From NCBI GenBank assembly GCA_947479915.1, contig CANKAU010000024.1:1-35140 (forward strand): 35,140 nt of DNA. The letters run 5' to 3'. Under the pieces are notes generated by a model. The model did not search any database, was not told the origin of the DNA, and was given only the letters and a program-made list of their open reading frames with translations. The translations under genes were made by a program, and so were the position numbers. The DNA is from Chloroflexota bacterium (GTDB taxonomy: Bacteria > Chloroflexota > Dehalococcoidia > UBA2979). This document shows positions 18,640 through 28,272 of the stretch, piece after piece (position 1 is the stretch's first letter; every line of letters begins with the position of its first letter).

Positions 18640-19140
18640 ATGAAGTCGAAGCACCTGATCCTCGCTGCTACCGCCGTCCTCGCCGCCACGCTTGTGGCCT
18701 GTGGGGGAGCCGAGGAGAAGGCGGCGCCGACCGCTGCCACCACGAAGGCAGCGGCCCCCGCCGCCACCACAGCGGCCGCCACGGCGGCCGCCTCGACGCC
18801 GACGGCTACCCCCACCGCGGTCGCGGCGACCTCGATCGGAGCCCTGACGGCCGGTGAGGAGGGCGAGAACAAGTACTTCTTCGAGCCGAACAAGCTCACC
18901 CTGAAGGCCGGTGAGGTGACGGTGAAGCTCACCAACAAGGCCGGCAACCAGCGGCCGCACACGCTGGCCGTGAAGGACGCATCCGGCAAGGAGATCTTCC
19001 GCTCCGACCGTGTCCAGCCCGGGCAGGCCGCCGACGTCAAGTTCACCGTGGCAGACGCCGGCACTTACCAGATCCTCTGCGTCTTGCAGGGGCACGCGGA
19101 CAAGGGACAGACCGGCACGCTGACCGTGGTGAAGGGCTAA
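18640..19140 (+). CDS. Cupredoxin-domain lipoprotein (type 1 copper site with Gln)
   Basis: A 166-residue predicted lipoprotein: signal peptide with lipobox L-V-A-C (Cys21), a low-complexity Ala/Thr/Pro linker to about residue 66, and a cupredoxin domain from about 75. Copper ligands are His107 (R-P-H), Cys147 (I-L-C) and His152 (Q-G-H). Where plastocyanin or azurin-like proteins carry axial Met (C-x4-H-x4-M) this one has Gln157, as in plant stellacyanins. It is probably an electron carrier or copper-handling protein tethered outside the membrane. Seven non-overlapping bases separate it from the next gene, so they form a two-gene operon. GGAG lies four bases before the ATG. Confidence 0.85.
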   Translation: MKSKHLILAATAVLAATLVACGGAEEKAAPTAATTKAAAPAATTAAATAAASTPTATPTAVAATSIGALTAGEEGENKYFFEPNKLTLKAGEVTVKLTNKAGNQRPHTLAVKDASGKEIFRSDRVQPGQAADVKFTVADAGTYQILCVLQGHADKGQTGTLTVVKG

Positions 19141-19146
19141 CACGCG

Positions 19147-19623
19147 ATGGGTGCAGAGGAATGGATCCTCGTCTCGCTCCTGATCCATGTCCCGGTTGTC
19201 GTGGCGTGGATCGCGCTGGTTGGGCTCGAGGTCTTCCTCTGCACCGTGCGTGACGTTCCTGGCGGGCAGCGCCTGCGGCCGATCGCGGCGATGCGCTGGC
19301 CGACGGTCGCGCTGCTCCTCGTCATCATGGTGACGGGCGTGTGGCAGACGATGAACAACCCGTTCGTCGTTGTGAATTCGTTCGAGACGCTGGAGGAGCT
19401 GAAGAACACCACGGCCTACGGCATGGCGCTCTTCTGGAAGCATGGCTTCGTCCTCGCGACGGTCGTGCTCAGCATTGCGAGCCGCTTCGGGCTGGCGCCC
19501 AGGATGCTCGCACGCGGCGATGCCGCCGCATCGACGGGGCTGCGGGCGGTGGTGTGGCTGAACCTGCTTGCGTGCCTGTTGACGCTGCTCGCCACGACCC
19601 GGATGACGATCACGCTGCACTAG
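19147..19623 (+). CDS. Four-helix membrane protein, possibly CopD-like
   Basis: A 158-residue protein with four predicted membrane helices (about 5-25, 50-66, 95-112 and 132-150). His14 in helix one, the K-H-G segment near residues 98-100 and other polar residues within helices recall CopD/cytochrome b561-like membrane proteins, but I cannot confirm the family. Pairing with a cupredoxin supports a copper-export or electron-transfer role. The function remains an inference. Confidence 0.55.
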   Translation: MGAEEWILVSLLIHVPVVVAWIALVGLEVFLCTVRDVPGGQRLRPIAAMRWPTVALLLVIMVTGVWQTMNNPFVVVNSFETLEELKNTTAYGMALFWKHGFVLATVVLSIASRFGLAPRMLARGDAAASTGLRAVVWLNLLACLLTLLATTRMTITLH

Positions 19624-19666
19624 TCCGGGCGCGCGCCGAGGTGCCCGGCACCGGCCCCGCAGGCGG

Positions 19667-20554
19667 CTACCCTGCCAGCGCTCGCTCCTCGTCGCGGACG
19701 CGCTGCAGCGCGGCGATCGCGACCTGGATCTGCTCGTCGTCCGGGGGCAGGGTGGTGAGGTACTGGAGCGCGAGGTTCCCCGCGAAGAGCCAGCGCACCA
19801 CAGGCCAGGTCTGGTGAAAGCCGGCGAACCGGATCGCCTCGTACGACACGGCGGCGACGACTGGCACAAGCACCAGCCGCGATCCGAGGCGCCACCACAG
19901 CGGCTCCGTCCCTGCGAACGCGAAGACGACCATCGCGACCAGCGCGACGGTCAGCAGGAACGACGTGCCGCAGCGGGGGTGCTCTTTCGGGTAGCGGCGG
20001 ATCGCGGGAACGTTCAGCTCGCGGCCGTCCTCCTGTGCGTAGATCGTCATGTGCTCCGCGCCGTGGTACTGGAAGACGCGGCGGATATCGCTGGCGCGGC
20101 CCATGCCCCAGATGTAGCCCAGCAGGAGTGTCACCCGCAGGACGCCCTCGATCGCCAGCGCCATCCAGGGCGCCGGGAGGAACGCGTCCAGCCACACGGT
20201 GGCGATCACAGGGCCGACGAAGAACACGCCGACACCGACCGCGAATGCGCCGAGCAGCACCAGCCAGTCGAAGAAGGTGAGTCGCCTCGCCTCGCCGCGC
20301 TCGTCGACCTGGTTGGACGCCACCGCGGCCGACCACGTCAGCGCGCGCATGCCGAGGCCCAGCGTTTCGAAGAGCACCAGCACGCCACGCAGCAGGGGGA
20401 CACGCCGCAATGGGCTGTTGAGGATGCCGCCGAGGCGTTCGGCGCGGGAGGCGATGGTGCCGTCCGGGCGGCGCACAGCGACCGCCATGGCGGCGCCGCC
20501 GCGCATCATGACGCCCTCGATCACCGCCTGGCCGCCGTAGGTGGGTGTGCTCAC
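19667..20554 (-). CDS. DUF1385 membrane protein (YqhQ family)
   Basis: A 295-residue protein opening with the family signature G-G-Q-A-V-I-E-G-V-M-M-R-G (residues 7-19). Four to five hydrophobic segments follow (about 75, 125-150, 160-175, 210-235). The biochemical function is unknown. Family members are often next to rpmE, as here, and a related metal-dependent or cell-envelope role has been suggested but not shown. The start is GTG at 20554 with no Shine-Dalgarno; TAGGCT lies exactly six bases upstream, so the mRNA may be leaderless. Confidence 0.85.
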   Translation of the reverse strand: MSTPTYGGQAVIEGVMMRGGAAMAVAVRRPDGTIASRAERLGGILNSPLRRVPLLRGVLVLFETLGLGMRALTWSAAVASNQVDERGEARRLTFFDWLVLLGAFAVGVGVFFVGPVIATVWLDAFLPAPWMALAIEGVLRVTLLLGYIWGMGRASDIRRVFQYHGAEHMTIYAQEDGRELNVPAIRRYPKEHPRCGTSFLLTVALVAMVVFAFAGTEPLWWRLGSRLVLVPVVAAVSYEAIRFAGFHQTWPVVRWLFAGNLALQYLTTLPPDDEQIQVAIAALQRVRDEERALAG

Positions 20555-20560
20555 CCGACC

Positions 20561-20566
20561 AGCCTA
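20561..20566 (-). promoter_or_regulatory. Candidate -10 box, leaderless DUF1385 gene
   Basis: TAGGCT on the minus strand, six bases before the GTG start. The match to consensus is weak (3 of 6); support comes from the shared spacing with ligA, rnhB, fmdB and the gene at 33034-33546. Confidence 0.35.
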
Positions 20567-20633
20567 CGCGACCTACCTCGGCGCGGCGAGGCGCGCACGG
20601 CACATGCGTGGGACGGATCGGCGGGGGACGCAG

Positions 20634-20659
20634 CGAGGGCGGCCTTTCGGCCGCCCTCG
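20634..20659 (-). terminator. Hairpin after rpmE
   Basis: A perfect 11-bp stem (20634-20644 with 20649-20659) and a four-base loop, 36 bases after the rpmE stop. There is no T-run, so termination may be incomplete and DUF1385 could also be reached by read-through. Confidence 0.55.
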
Positions 20660-20695
20660 TCGATGTGCAAAGACGCGTCGCAAAGACGCCCGGCG

Positions 20696-20896
20696 CTAGG
20701 CGCGGGTGTAGCGCCGGCGGAAACGCTCGACGCGTCCCGCGGTGTCGACGATGCGCTGCTCGCCCGTGTAGTGCGGGTGGCAGTTGGAGCAGACGTCCAG
20801 GTGGATCTCCGGCTTGGTCGACCGGGTCGTCCACTCGTGGCCGCAGGCGCACTTCACAGTGGCCTCTTCGTACGTGGCGTGGATGCTCGCCTTCAT
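20696..20896 (-). CDS. rpmE: 50S ribosomal protein L31
   Basis: A 66-residue protein with the zinc-binding C+ form of L31: C-A-C-G near residue 16 and C-S-N-C-H-P-H-Y-T-G near 35-44. The start at ATG 20896 has GGAG eight bases upstream. It sits downstream of rplU-rpmA with a 73-base gap, so may share their transcript. Confidence 0.95.
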   Translation of the reverse strand: MKASIHATYEEATVKCACGHEWTTRSTKPEIHLDVCSNCHPHYTGEQRIVDTAGRVERFRRRYTRA

Positions 20897-20969
20897 GCGA
20901 GTCTCCCTTCGATGTTCGTGTCGGGCTCTTCGATCATACCTCGGCGCGATCAGGCGACCGGGGCGGCGG

Positions 20970-21242
20970 TTAGGCGACTGCCGCGTCCGCCGGGATGATC
21001 GAGACCTGCTTGCGGCCACCCTTGGCGAAGGGGCTGAAGTGGACGGCGCCCGGGACCTTGGCCCAGAGCGTGTGGTCCTTGCCGATGCCGACGTTGGTGC
21101 CCGCCTGCACGCGAGTACCGCGCTGGCGGATGATGATCGAGCCGGCAGTCACGACCTGACCGTCCGAAGCCTTCACGCCGAGGCGCTGGGCTGCGGAGTC
21201 GCGACCGTTCTTGCTGGAACCACCGGACTTCTTGTGAGCCAT
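20970..21242 (-). CDS. rpmA: 50S ribosomal protein L27
   Basis: A 90-residue L27 beginning [16 protein letters not shown], so it lacks the N-terminal extension that Firmicutes cleave. The flexible N-terminus reaches the peptidyl-transferase centre. It follows rplU after 12 bases, the common bacterial order. No obg gene follows here, unlike many genomes. Confidence 0.97.
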   Translation of the reverse strand: MAHKKSGGSSKNGRDSAAQRLGVKASDGQVVTAGSIIIRQRGTRVQAGTNVGIGKDHTLWAKVPGAVHFSPFAKGGRKQVSIIPADAAVA

Positions 21243-21254
21243 GTCTCTCGCCCC

Positions 21255-21569
21255 TTACCCGGCCAGGATGTCGGTGATCACCAGCTGCGTGCGCTGCTGG
21301 CGGTGACCCCGCATCGTCTTGTTCCGGGTCTTGTTCTTGAAGTTGAAGTACGTGACCTTCGGCGCGCGGTCGTGCGCCTCGACCCGTGCCTTCACGGACG
21401 CGCCGGCCACCAGCGGGGCGCCAACGGTCGTCTTGTCGCCGTCGCCGAGGAGGAGGACGTCGCTGAGCGTGAGCTCGGCGCCTTCAGCCTCGTCAAGGCG
21501 CTCCACAGCGATCTTGTCGCCGGGACGCACGCGGTACTGCTTTCCGCCAGAGCGGATGATCGCGAACAT
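21255..21569 (-). CDS. rplU: 50S ribosomal protein L21
   Basis: A 104-residue L21 (M-F-A-I-I-R-S-G-G-K-Q-Y-R-V at the start; F-K-N-K-T-R-N-K-T-M-R-G-H-R-Q near the end). It binds 23S rRNA domain I/VI. First gene of the rplU-rpmA(-rpmE) operon, with the best -35/-10 promoter in the window 33 bases upstream. The ribosome site is GGAAGG-like, about six to eight bases before the ATG. Confidence 0.97.
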   Translation of the reverse strand: MFAIIRSGGKQYRVRPGDKIAVERLDEAEGAELTLSDVLLLGDGDKTTVGAPLVAGASVKARVEAHDRAPKVTYFNFKNKTRNKTMRGHRQQRTQLVITDILAG

Positions 21570-21601
21570 AATCTGCCTTCCGAGGGTTGCGTAGACAATG
21601 A

Positions 21602-21630
21602 AGTGTAGGGAGCGCGCGCGGGACGGTCAA
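21602..21630 (-). promoter_or_regulatory. Promoter of rplU-rpmA
   Basis: On the minus strand: TTGACC (21630-21625; 5 of 6), 17-base spacer, TACACT (21607-21602; 4 of 6). Leader of about 25 bases. The high -35 match fits a strongly expressed ribosomal protein operon. Confidence 0.75.
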
Positions 21631-21739
21631 CGCTCCTGCAACCGTCCTCACATCGTATGGCACACTGTCTTCAGCGTCCCGGCTCCGAGCCCGGTCGTGG
21701 CGATATTCGACGGGAGACCCTGACCTGAGCCTCATCGAC

Positions 21740-22492
21740 GTGATCTGGGCCCCCTACGACGGCTTCAACTGGCTACTGGACTTCGTCTTCCTGACGGCCT
21801 ACGGGCTGTTCTCCCAGTTTGGCGCGCCGATCGTCTTCGTCGCGGCGCTGATCGAGGCGACCGTGGGGCTGGGGATGGTGTTCCCCGGCCAGCAGATCAT
21901 CGCGCTGGGCGGTGCCGCCTCCGCCAAGGGCGAGGGCGACGTGGTGGCGATGCTTGTCTACGCGACGATCGGCACCATCCTGGGCGACGTCATCTCCTAC
22001 ATCATCGGTCGGCGCTGGTCGGAGGCGCTGTACTCGTCGCGGTTCGGTCTGCACCTGCGCGTGGCAGCCGCGATGATGAGCGGCCGCGCCCGATGGCTCA
22101 TCCCGTTCTACCACTTCTACAGCGTCACCCGGTCCGTCGGACCTGCGGCGGCGGGCGCGTTGCGCATCCCGCTGGGGGTGTGGCTGCCGCTGGACGTCTT
22201 CGGTGCGGTGGTGTTCAACGCGGTCTGGGTGGTGGGCGGCTACGCATTCGGGACGCTGCTGCTGCAGGAGAACGGTGCGCTGAAGGAGTCGCCGGTCATC
22301 CGCCTCGGCCTCGCGGCGATCGCGCTGATCTGGTTCTTCGTCCTTCGTCACCTCTTCGAGCGCCGCATGCGCGAGACCCGTGCCGCCGAGGAGCGCTCGC
22401 GGCAGGCGGCGGCCGCCTCCCTCGAGCTGTCCCCGGACAACGAACTGGCCCCGCATGAGCGGGGCCAGCACGATTCGATGACCTCAAGGTAG
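21740..22492 (+). CDS. DedA-family membrane protein
   Basis: A 250-residue protein of the DedA/VTT superfamily, which includes lipid scramblases and undecaprenyl-phosphate flippases. The re-entrant loop region contains F-P-G-Q (about 48-51) and the family motif G-D-V-I-S-Y-I-I-G-R-R (about 80-90); a second hairpin has R-S-V-G-P-A-A-A-G (about 131-139). The hydrophilic tail (about 210-250) contains the ftsH terminator sequence. Start is uncertain: GTG at 21740 is the first standard codon, but GGGAG (21712-21716) is eight bases before an in-frame CTG at 21725, which would add five residues. Confidence 0.88.
   Translation: MIWAPYDGFNWLLDFVFLTAYGLFSQFGAPIVFVAALIEATVGLGMVFPGQQIIALGGAASAKGEGDVVAMLVYATIGTILGDVISYIIGRRWSEALYSSRFGLHLRVAAAMMSGRARWLIPFYHFYSVTRSVGPAAAGALRIPLGVWLPLDVFGAVVFNAVWVVGGYAFGTLLLQENGALKESPVIRLGLAAIALIWFFVLRHLFERRMRETRAAEERSRQAAAASLELSPDNELAPHERGQHDSMTSR
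22445..22468 (-). terminator. ftsH terminator embedded in the dedA coding end
   Basis: A perfect 10-bp stem (22445-22454 with 22459-22468), four-base loop. On the minus strand it is followed by TTCGTTGT, so it suits termination of ftsH, whose stop is 46 bases upstream. On the plus strand it encodes part of the hydrophilic DedA tail. Confidence 0.6.
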
Positions 22493-22513
22493 GACGCCTC
22501 GCGCCGCCGGGGA

Positions 22514-24487
<1,974 letters not shown>

Positions 24488-24592
24488 TCTGGCTCGCTTT
24501 CGCCCGAGCGGAAGGGCGCACCCAGCGTTGGCGGTGGGGTGGGCGCGGCCGTTCCGGAACCGGTGTATTCCGGCTCGGTATTCGGTCATTCG

Positions 24593-24601
24593 AGTGTAGC
24601 A
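24593..24601 (-). promoter_or_regulatory. Extended -10 promoter of ftsH
   Basis: TG-C-TACACT on the minus strand. Predicted transcription start near 24587, leaving a leader of about 100 bases before the ATG. Confidence 0.5.
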
Positions 24602-24744
24602 CCGGCCTCGGCCCGCCGAGGATCAGCCCGGCGCGCCGATATCGGCACGTCTGATCCTGCGCCCCGCCACCCTCGAGGGGCATCGGCGTTCCCCCGTGGT
24701 GACGAGGTTTGCCCGTCGGGTTCGAGCGCGGGAGGGCGCGCTGG

Positions 24745-24750
24745 TAGGAT
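24745..24750 (+). promoter_or_regulatory. -10 box of rnhB, leaderless arrangement
   Basis: TAGGAT (4 of 6) exactly six bases before the ATG at 24757, with no Shine-Dalgarno sequence between. Confidence 0.48.
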
Positions 24751-24756
24751 GCGCAC

Positions 24757-25419
24757 ATGGGAGCCGAACAGCCGAGGCGGCCGCGGACACGCCCCGGGTG
24801 GGCGGTCGAACGGTCGTTCTGGCGTGCGGGCTTCGCGGAAGTGGCCGGCGTGGACGAGGTCGGACGCGGGCCGTTGGCCGGTCCGGTGGTCGCCGCGGCG
24901 GTTGTGATCCCTCGGACGCCGGCCGGGGAAGCGCCCCGGGCGAAGTGGATTTCGCTCCTTCGAGACTCGAAAGAACTGACGGAAACTCAGCGCGAGATGC
25001 TCTCGGAGCGCATCCGCGCCGAGTGTTCGTGGGCGATCGCGGCGGTCTCGCCACAGGTCGTGGACCAGATCAACATTCTGCGCGCGACCCGACTGGCAAT
25101 GCGGCGTGCTGTCAATGCCTTGCCCGCGCGGCCCGACGCCCTGATCATTGACGGGAGAGAAGTGGTCGAGGGTGGGTTCGAGCAGCGTTCCGTCATCCGG
25201 GGCGACGCCCGATGCGCCTCCATCGCGGCGGCCAGCATCATTGCGAAGGTGGCACGAGACAGCATGATGCGTGACCTCGACATGACTTTCCCCGGGTACG
25301 GGTTGGCCGAGAACAAGGGGTATGGCACCCCGGAGCACCTCGCGGCGCTCTCAGCGATGGGATACAGCAGCATCCACCGACTGTCGTTTGCCCCTGTCCG
25401 TCTGGCGGTTCGCCGATGA
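24757..25419 (+). CDS. rnhB: Ribonuclease HII
   Basis: A 220-residue RNase HII, which cuts RNA in RNA-DNA hybrids and starts removal of misincorporated ribonucleotides. The active-site carboxylates are in G-V-D-E-V-G-R-G (Asp and Glu near 30-31), I-I-D-G (about residue 130) and V-A-R-D-S-M (about 168). The D-S-K-E-L motif near residue 70 is also diagnostic. A basic, proline-containing N-terminal extension of about 18 residues precedes the core. Its last four bases overlap the yraN start (ATGA). Confidence 0.95.
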   Translation: MGAEQPRRPRTRPGWAVERSFWRAGFAEVAGVDEVGRGPLAGPVVAAAVVIPRTPAGEAPRAKWISLLRDSKELTETQREMLSERIRAECSWAIAAVSPQVVDQINILRATRLAMRRAVNALPARPDALIIDGREVVEGGFEQRSVIRGDARCASIAAASIIAKVARDSMMRDLDMTFPGYGLAENKGYGTPEHLAALSAMGYSSIHRLSFAPVRLAVRR

Positions 25420-25784
25420 CTGAACGTAATCAACGACTCGGTGAAGCCGGGGAGCGCATCGCGTCCCGGTACCTCGAGCAGCAGGGCTACGAGGTGGTGG
25501 ACAAGAACGTCCGCCGCCAGGAGGGCGAGATTGACCTCGTCGCCCTCCACGGAGAGACCCTGGTCTTCATCGAGGTGAAGCTCCGCACGTCCCGCAAGAT
25601 GGGCGCCGCTGTGCAGGCGGTGTCCCCCGCGAAGGGCGCCCGGCTCCGTGGGCTGGCCGAGGCCTACTCCGCCGACCACCCCGAGCTGCCGGACACGCTC
25701 CGCATCGACCTCGTGGCGATCGAGCTCACGGTCGGCGGCGAGGTGGGCCAGCTGAACCACGTGCAGAACGCTGTCGAGGGCTAG
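25416..25784 (+). CDS. YraN family protein (UPF0102)
   Basis: A 122-residue member of UPF0102, with a restriction-endonuclease-like fold. The predicted catalytic residues E-G-E-I-D-L-V (about 35-41) and F-I-E-V-K (about 51-55) are intact, and G-E-x-x-A near the start is conserved. Function is not established; linkage to rnhB is very common in bacteria and suggests nucleic-acid metabolism. It is coupled to rnhB by an ATGA overlap. Confidence 0.92.
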   Translation: MTERNQRLGEAGERIASRYLEQQGYEVVDKNVRRQEGEIDLVALHGETLVFIEVKLRTSRKMGAAVQAVSPAKGARLRGLAEAYSADHPELPDTLRIDLVAIELTVGGEVGQLNHVQNAVEG

Positions 25785-25840
25785 GCGGCCTTCATCCGCT
25801 GACCGCGGGTGACAGGGCTGATTTTCGCCTCGACGCGCGT

Positions 25841-25846
25841 TATGCT
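25841..25846 (+). promoter_or_regulatory. -10 box of the first fmdB gene, leaderless arrangement
   Basis: TATGCT (4 of 6) exactly six bases before the ATG at 25853; no Shine-Dalgarno. Confidence 0.48.
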
Positions 25847-25852
25847 GCGGCC

Positions 25853-26290
25853 ATGCCGATCTACCAGTACGACTGCTCCGCCTGTAAGAAGCGCGTCGAC
25901 GTCTTCTTCCGCTCGATCAGCAAGGTCACGGATCCCGTGTGCCCGGAATGCGGCGGCAAGAAGCTCAAGCGCGTCATGTCGAAGGTCATGCGCGCCCGCT
26001 CTGACGCCGACCGCATCGACGACATCGACGTGAACCAGGAGCTCGGACGCCTGAACTCCATGGGCGTCGGGGACTTCGCCCGCTGGTCGAAGGACCTCGG
26101 CAAGCGCTACGACGGCGCGCTGGGCTCCGACTTCTCGCAGCTCGCTGCGAAGGCCGAGGCCGGCGAGGACCCTGTGGAGCGCGTGGACGCGGCGCACACC
26201 CTCCGCTACCGGCTCGAACAGGCCAAGCGCGGCACGAAGCCCAACGCGGGCGACATGGGCGACGCCGCTCCCGACCCCTACATGTCATAA
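25853..26290 (+). CDS. FmdB-type zinc ribbon protein, copy 1
   Basis: A 145-residue protein. The N-terminal ~42 residues are the FmdB/CxxC_CxxC_SSSS zinc ribbon: M-P-I-Y-Q-Y-D-C-S-A-C and C-P-E-C-G. The rest (about 50-145) is a charged, helical region without a family I know; it contains a tract rich in Asp (D-A-D-R-I-D-D-I-D). Proteins of this kind are thought to be regulatory or to bind nucleic acid, but function is unproven. It heads a likely operon with the second fmdB and the permease. Confidence 0.85.
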   Translation: MPIYQYDCSACKKRVDVFFRSISKVTDPVCPECGGKKLKRVMSKVMRARSDADRIDDIDVNQELGRLNSMGVGDFARWSKDLGKRYDGALGSDFSQLAAKAEAGEDPVERVDAAHTLRYRLEQAKRGTKPNAGDMGDAAPDPYMS

Positions 26291-26317
26291 CGCGGCACTG
26301 AGCCGGGGATCCACGCC

Positions 26318-26650
26318 ATGCCGATCTACGAGTACCGCTGCGAGGACTGTGCGAAGGACTCGTCGATCCTCGTGCGGTCGCCGAAGACGGCGGCCGCGCC
26401 GCAGTGCGAGCACTGCGGCTCCGCGAAGGTGTCGAGGAAGATCTCGGCTGTCGCGCGGAAGCGCAGTGTCGGGGACGTGGTGGGTGAGTACGGCTCGGAC
26501 CTCGGCGGGGGCAGCATCCGCGACCCGCGTCAGGTCGGCCACTGGGTCGAGAAGCGCTTCGAGCAGTTCGGGGTCGATCTCCCGAAATCGACCCGAGACC
26601 TCATCGACTCCGCCCGCGATGGCGTGCTCCCGCCCGAACTCGACATCTAG
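26318..26650 (+). CDS. FmdB-type zinc ribbon protein, copy 2
   Basis: A 110-residue relative of the preceding gene, beginning M-P-I-Y-E-Y-R-C-E-D-C with the second knuckle C-E-H-C-G. The two share only the ribbon; their C-terminal halves differ in length and sequence, and this one ends in P-P-E-L-D-I. The copies are 27 bases apart. They look like an old tandem duplication whose tails diverged or were exchanged. Confidence 0.85.
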   Translation: MPIYEYRCEDCAKDSSILVRSPKTAAAPQCEHCGSAKVSRKISAVARKRSVGDVVGEYGSDLGGGSIRDPRQVGHWVEKRFEQFGVDLPKSTRDLIDSARDGVLPPELDI

Positions 26651-26691
26651 CGACCGACGTCCGAGGCGATCGGGCAGGTAGGGAGCGCGTG

Positions 26692-28125
26692 GTGAGTGGC
26701 CCTGCACCCACGCCCGAAGCACCCCAACTCCGCCCGCGGCTCACCTTCTTTGACCTGACGAACATCACCGTCGGCTCCATCGTGGGCGCCGATATCTACG
26801 TGGCGTCGGCGATCACCGCAGGCATCTTGGGCCCCGCGTCGCTGGTGGCGTGGGTCGTCGCGGGGATGCTCGCGGCCACGCTCGCCCTCGTGCTGGCGTC
26901 GTGTGCCGGGTTCGTGCCGCGCGTCGGCGGGCCGTATGCCTACGTCGCTGCCGCGTTCGGGCCGTTCCCCGGGTTCGTCGCGGGCTGGGCGATGTGGGCC
27001 GCCGAGGTCATCGCCCTGCCGGTGTTCGCCATCTCGTTCACGAACTACCTCGCGTACTTCGTCGACCTCGGGGAGCCGGCGCAGATCGCCGTGCGCGGCG
27101 GGTTCCTCGCGCTCCTGACCGGCGTCAACGTCGCCGGGGTGAAGGCGGCGGGACGCCTGAACGACGTCCTCACGATCGCGAAGCTGACCCCGCTGTTGCT
27201 GCTGGTCGTCATCGGTGGCGGCTACCTCGCGACGCACGCCGAGGTTGCCCGCGCGCACTACCTGCCGTTCGCACCACACGGGATCGAGGGCTTCCGGGCG
27301 GCGCTGCTCCTGATCTTCTGGGCGTACGCAGGCTTCGAGCTGACCACCATCCCGGCTGCCGAGGTGCAAGAGCCGCGCCGGACGATCCCGCGCGCGCTCA
27401 TCACGGGCATGGCGATCGTGACGCTCTTCTACCTCGCGACGAACGCCGTGGTGTACGGGATGGTGCCGTGGCAGGAGCTGTCGCAGACCTCGACGCCGCT
27501 GATCCTTGTGGGGACGGCGCTGGTCGGCGGGGTGGGGGCGTGGGTCATGGCGGGCGGGGCGCTGATCTCTGTGTCGGGCTCCGACGAGTCCGACATGCTC
27601 GCCTCGGCGCGCCTGTCCTACGCCATGGCCCTCGACGGGCTGCTCCCGCGACCCCTGGCGAGGCTCCACCCACGGTTTGAGACGCCCCACGTGGCGCTGA
27701 TCCTGCAGGGCATCGTGGCGTTCGGACTCTCGATGTCCTCGCGCATCCCGCATCTGATCACATTCGCGGTGTTCAACCTGTCGCTCACGTTCTTGCTTTC
27801 CAGCCTCGCGCTCTGGCGGCTGTCGCGGGACGAGCATGACGGTTTCCGGCAGCCGCTGGCACCCGTGCTGGCCGTCGTGGGCGTGGCGATCACCGTGTTC
27901 CTCATCGCCTCCTCGAAGCCGCTCGACATCCTCGTTGGGCTCGGCGTGACCGGGGCGGGCGTGCTGGTCTACGCAGCGTTCGCGCCGCGCCGGCCGCACG
28001 AGGACGTCGCGGTCCTCGAGTCCCCCGCCCTGCTGGTGCACCACGCCACAGCGCGTCAGGAACGCTTCCTCGGGCACTGGCTGCTGCTGATCCGGGGGGC
28101 GCTCCGGCGCGTCCGGGGTGGCTGA
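26692..28125 (+). CDS. APC-superfamily amino acid/polyamine permease
   Basis: A 477-residue transporter with about 12 membrane helices and the APC helix-1 substrate motif N-I-T-V-G-S-I-V-G-A-D-I (about residues 24-35). The second conserved region, R-V-G-G-P-Y-A-Y (about 75-82), and the W-A-Y-A-G-F-E helix 6 motif are present. The substrate cannot be named from sequence. A hydrophilic C-terminal ~40 residues ends in Arg-rich R-R-V-R-G-G. Two GTG codons are adjacent (26689 and 26692); I chose the second because GGGAG is six bases upstream of it. It follows the fmdB pair after 41 bases. Confidence 0.88.
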   Translation: MSGPAPTPEAPQLRPRLTFFDLTNITVGSIVGADIYVASAITAGILGPASLVAWVVAGMLAATLALVLASCAGFVPRVGGPYAYVAAAFGPFPGFVAGWAMWAAEVIALPVFAISFTNYLAYFVDLGEPAQIAVRGGFLALLTGVNVAGVKAAGRLNDVLTIAKLTPLLLLVVIGGGYLATHAEVARAHYLPFAPHGIEGFRAALLLIFWAYAGFELTTIPAAEVQEPRRTIPRALITGMAIVTLFYLATNAVVYGMVPWQELSQTSTPLILVGTALVGGVGAWVMAGGALISVSGSDESDMLASARLSYAMALDGLLPRPLARLHPRFETPHVALILQGIVAFGLSMSSRIPHLITFAVFNLSLTFLLSSLALWRLSRDEHDGFRQPLAPVLAVVGVAITVFLIASSKPLDILVGLGVTGAGVLVYAAFAPRRPHEDVAVLESPALLVHHATARQERFLGHWLLLIRGALRRVRGG

Positions 28126-28196
28126 TCCGCAAGGTTCCTGACAACTCGTCACCCCCCAAAGAGGGACTCCAGAGCGCTCCACTCCCTGCCGAACAT

Positions 28197-28216
28197 GTAG
28201 GGGAAGACCCCACTAC
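28197..28216 (+). other. Small hairpin upstream of the tandem HD gene
   Basis: Stem 28197-28203 with 28209-28216, one bulged A. It lies about 57 bases before the HD-protein start in the 147-base gap after the permease. It matches no terminator (no T-run) or riboswitch that I recognise. Confidence 0.3.
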
Positions 28217-28272
28217 GCCCCGATCCGCGGGCGCGTGGTTTGCGTGGGGCGCTCGGGAGAGTGGGGGCGGCG

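Noticed and set aside
26647-28182. 511-codon minus-strand open frame over the APC permease
   Set aside because: Translation is Arg/Asp/Gln-rich and non-globular; the plus strand encodes a coherent 12-helix protein.
28126-28272. Cyclic dinucleotide riboswitch upstream of the HD protein
   Set aside because: I could not match the conserved cores of known c-di-GMP or c-di-AMP riboswitches; only one short hairpin is seen.
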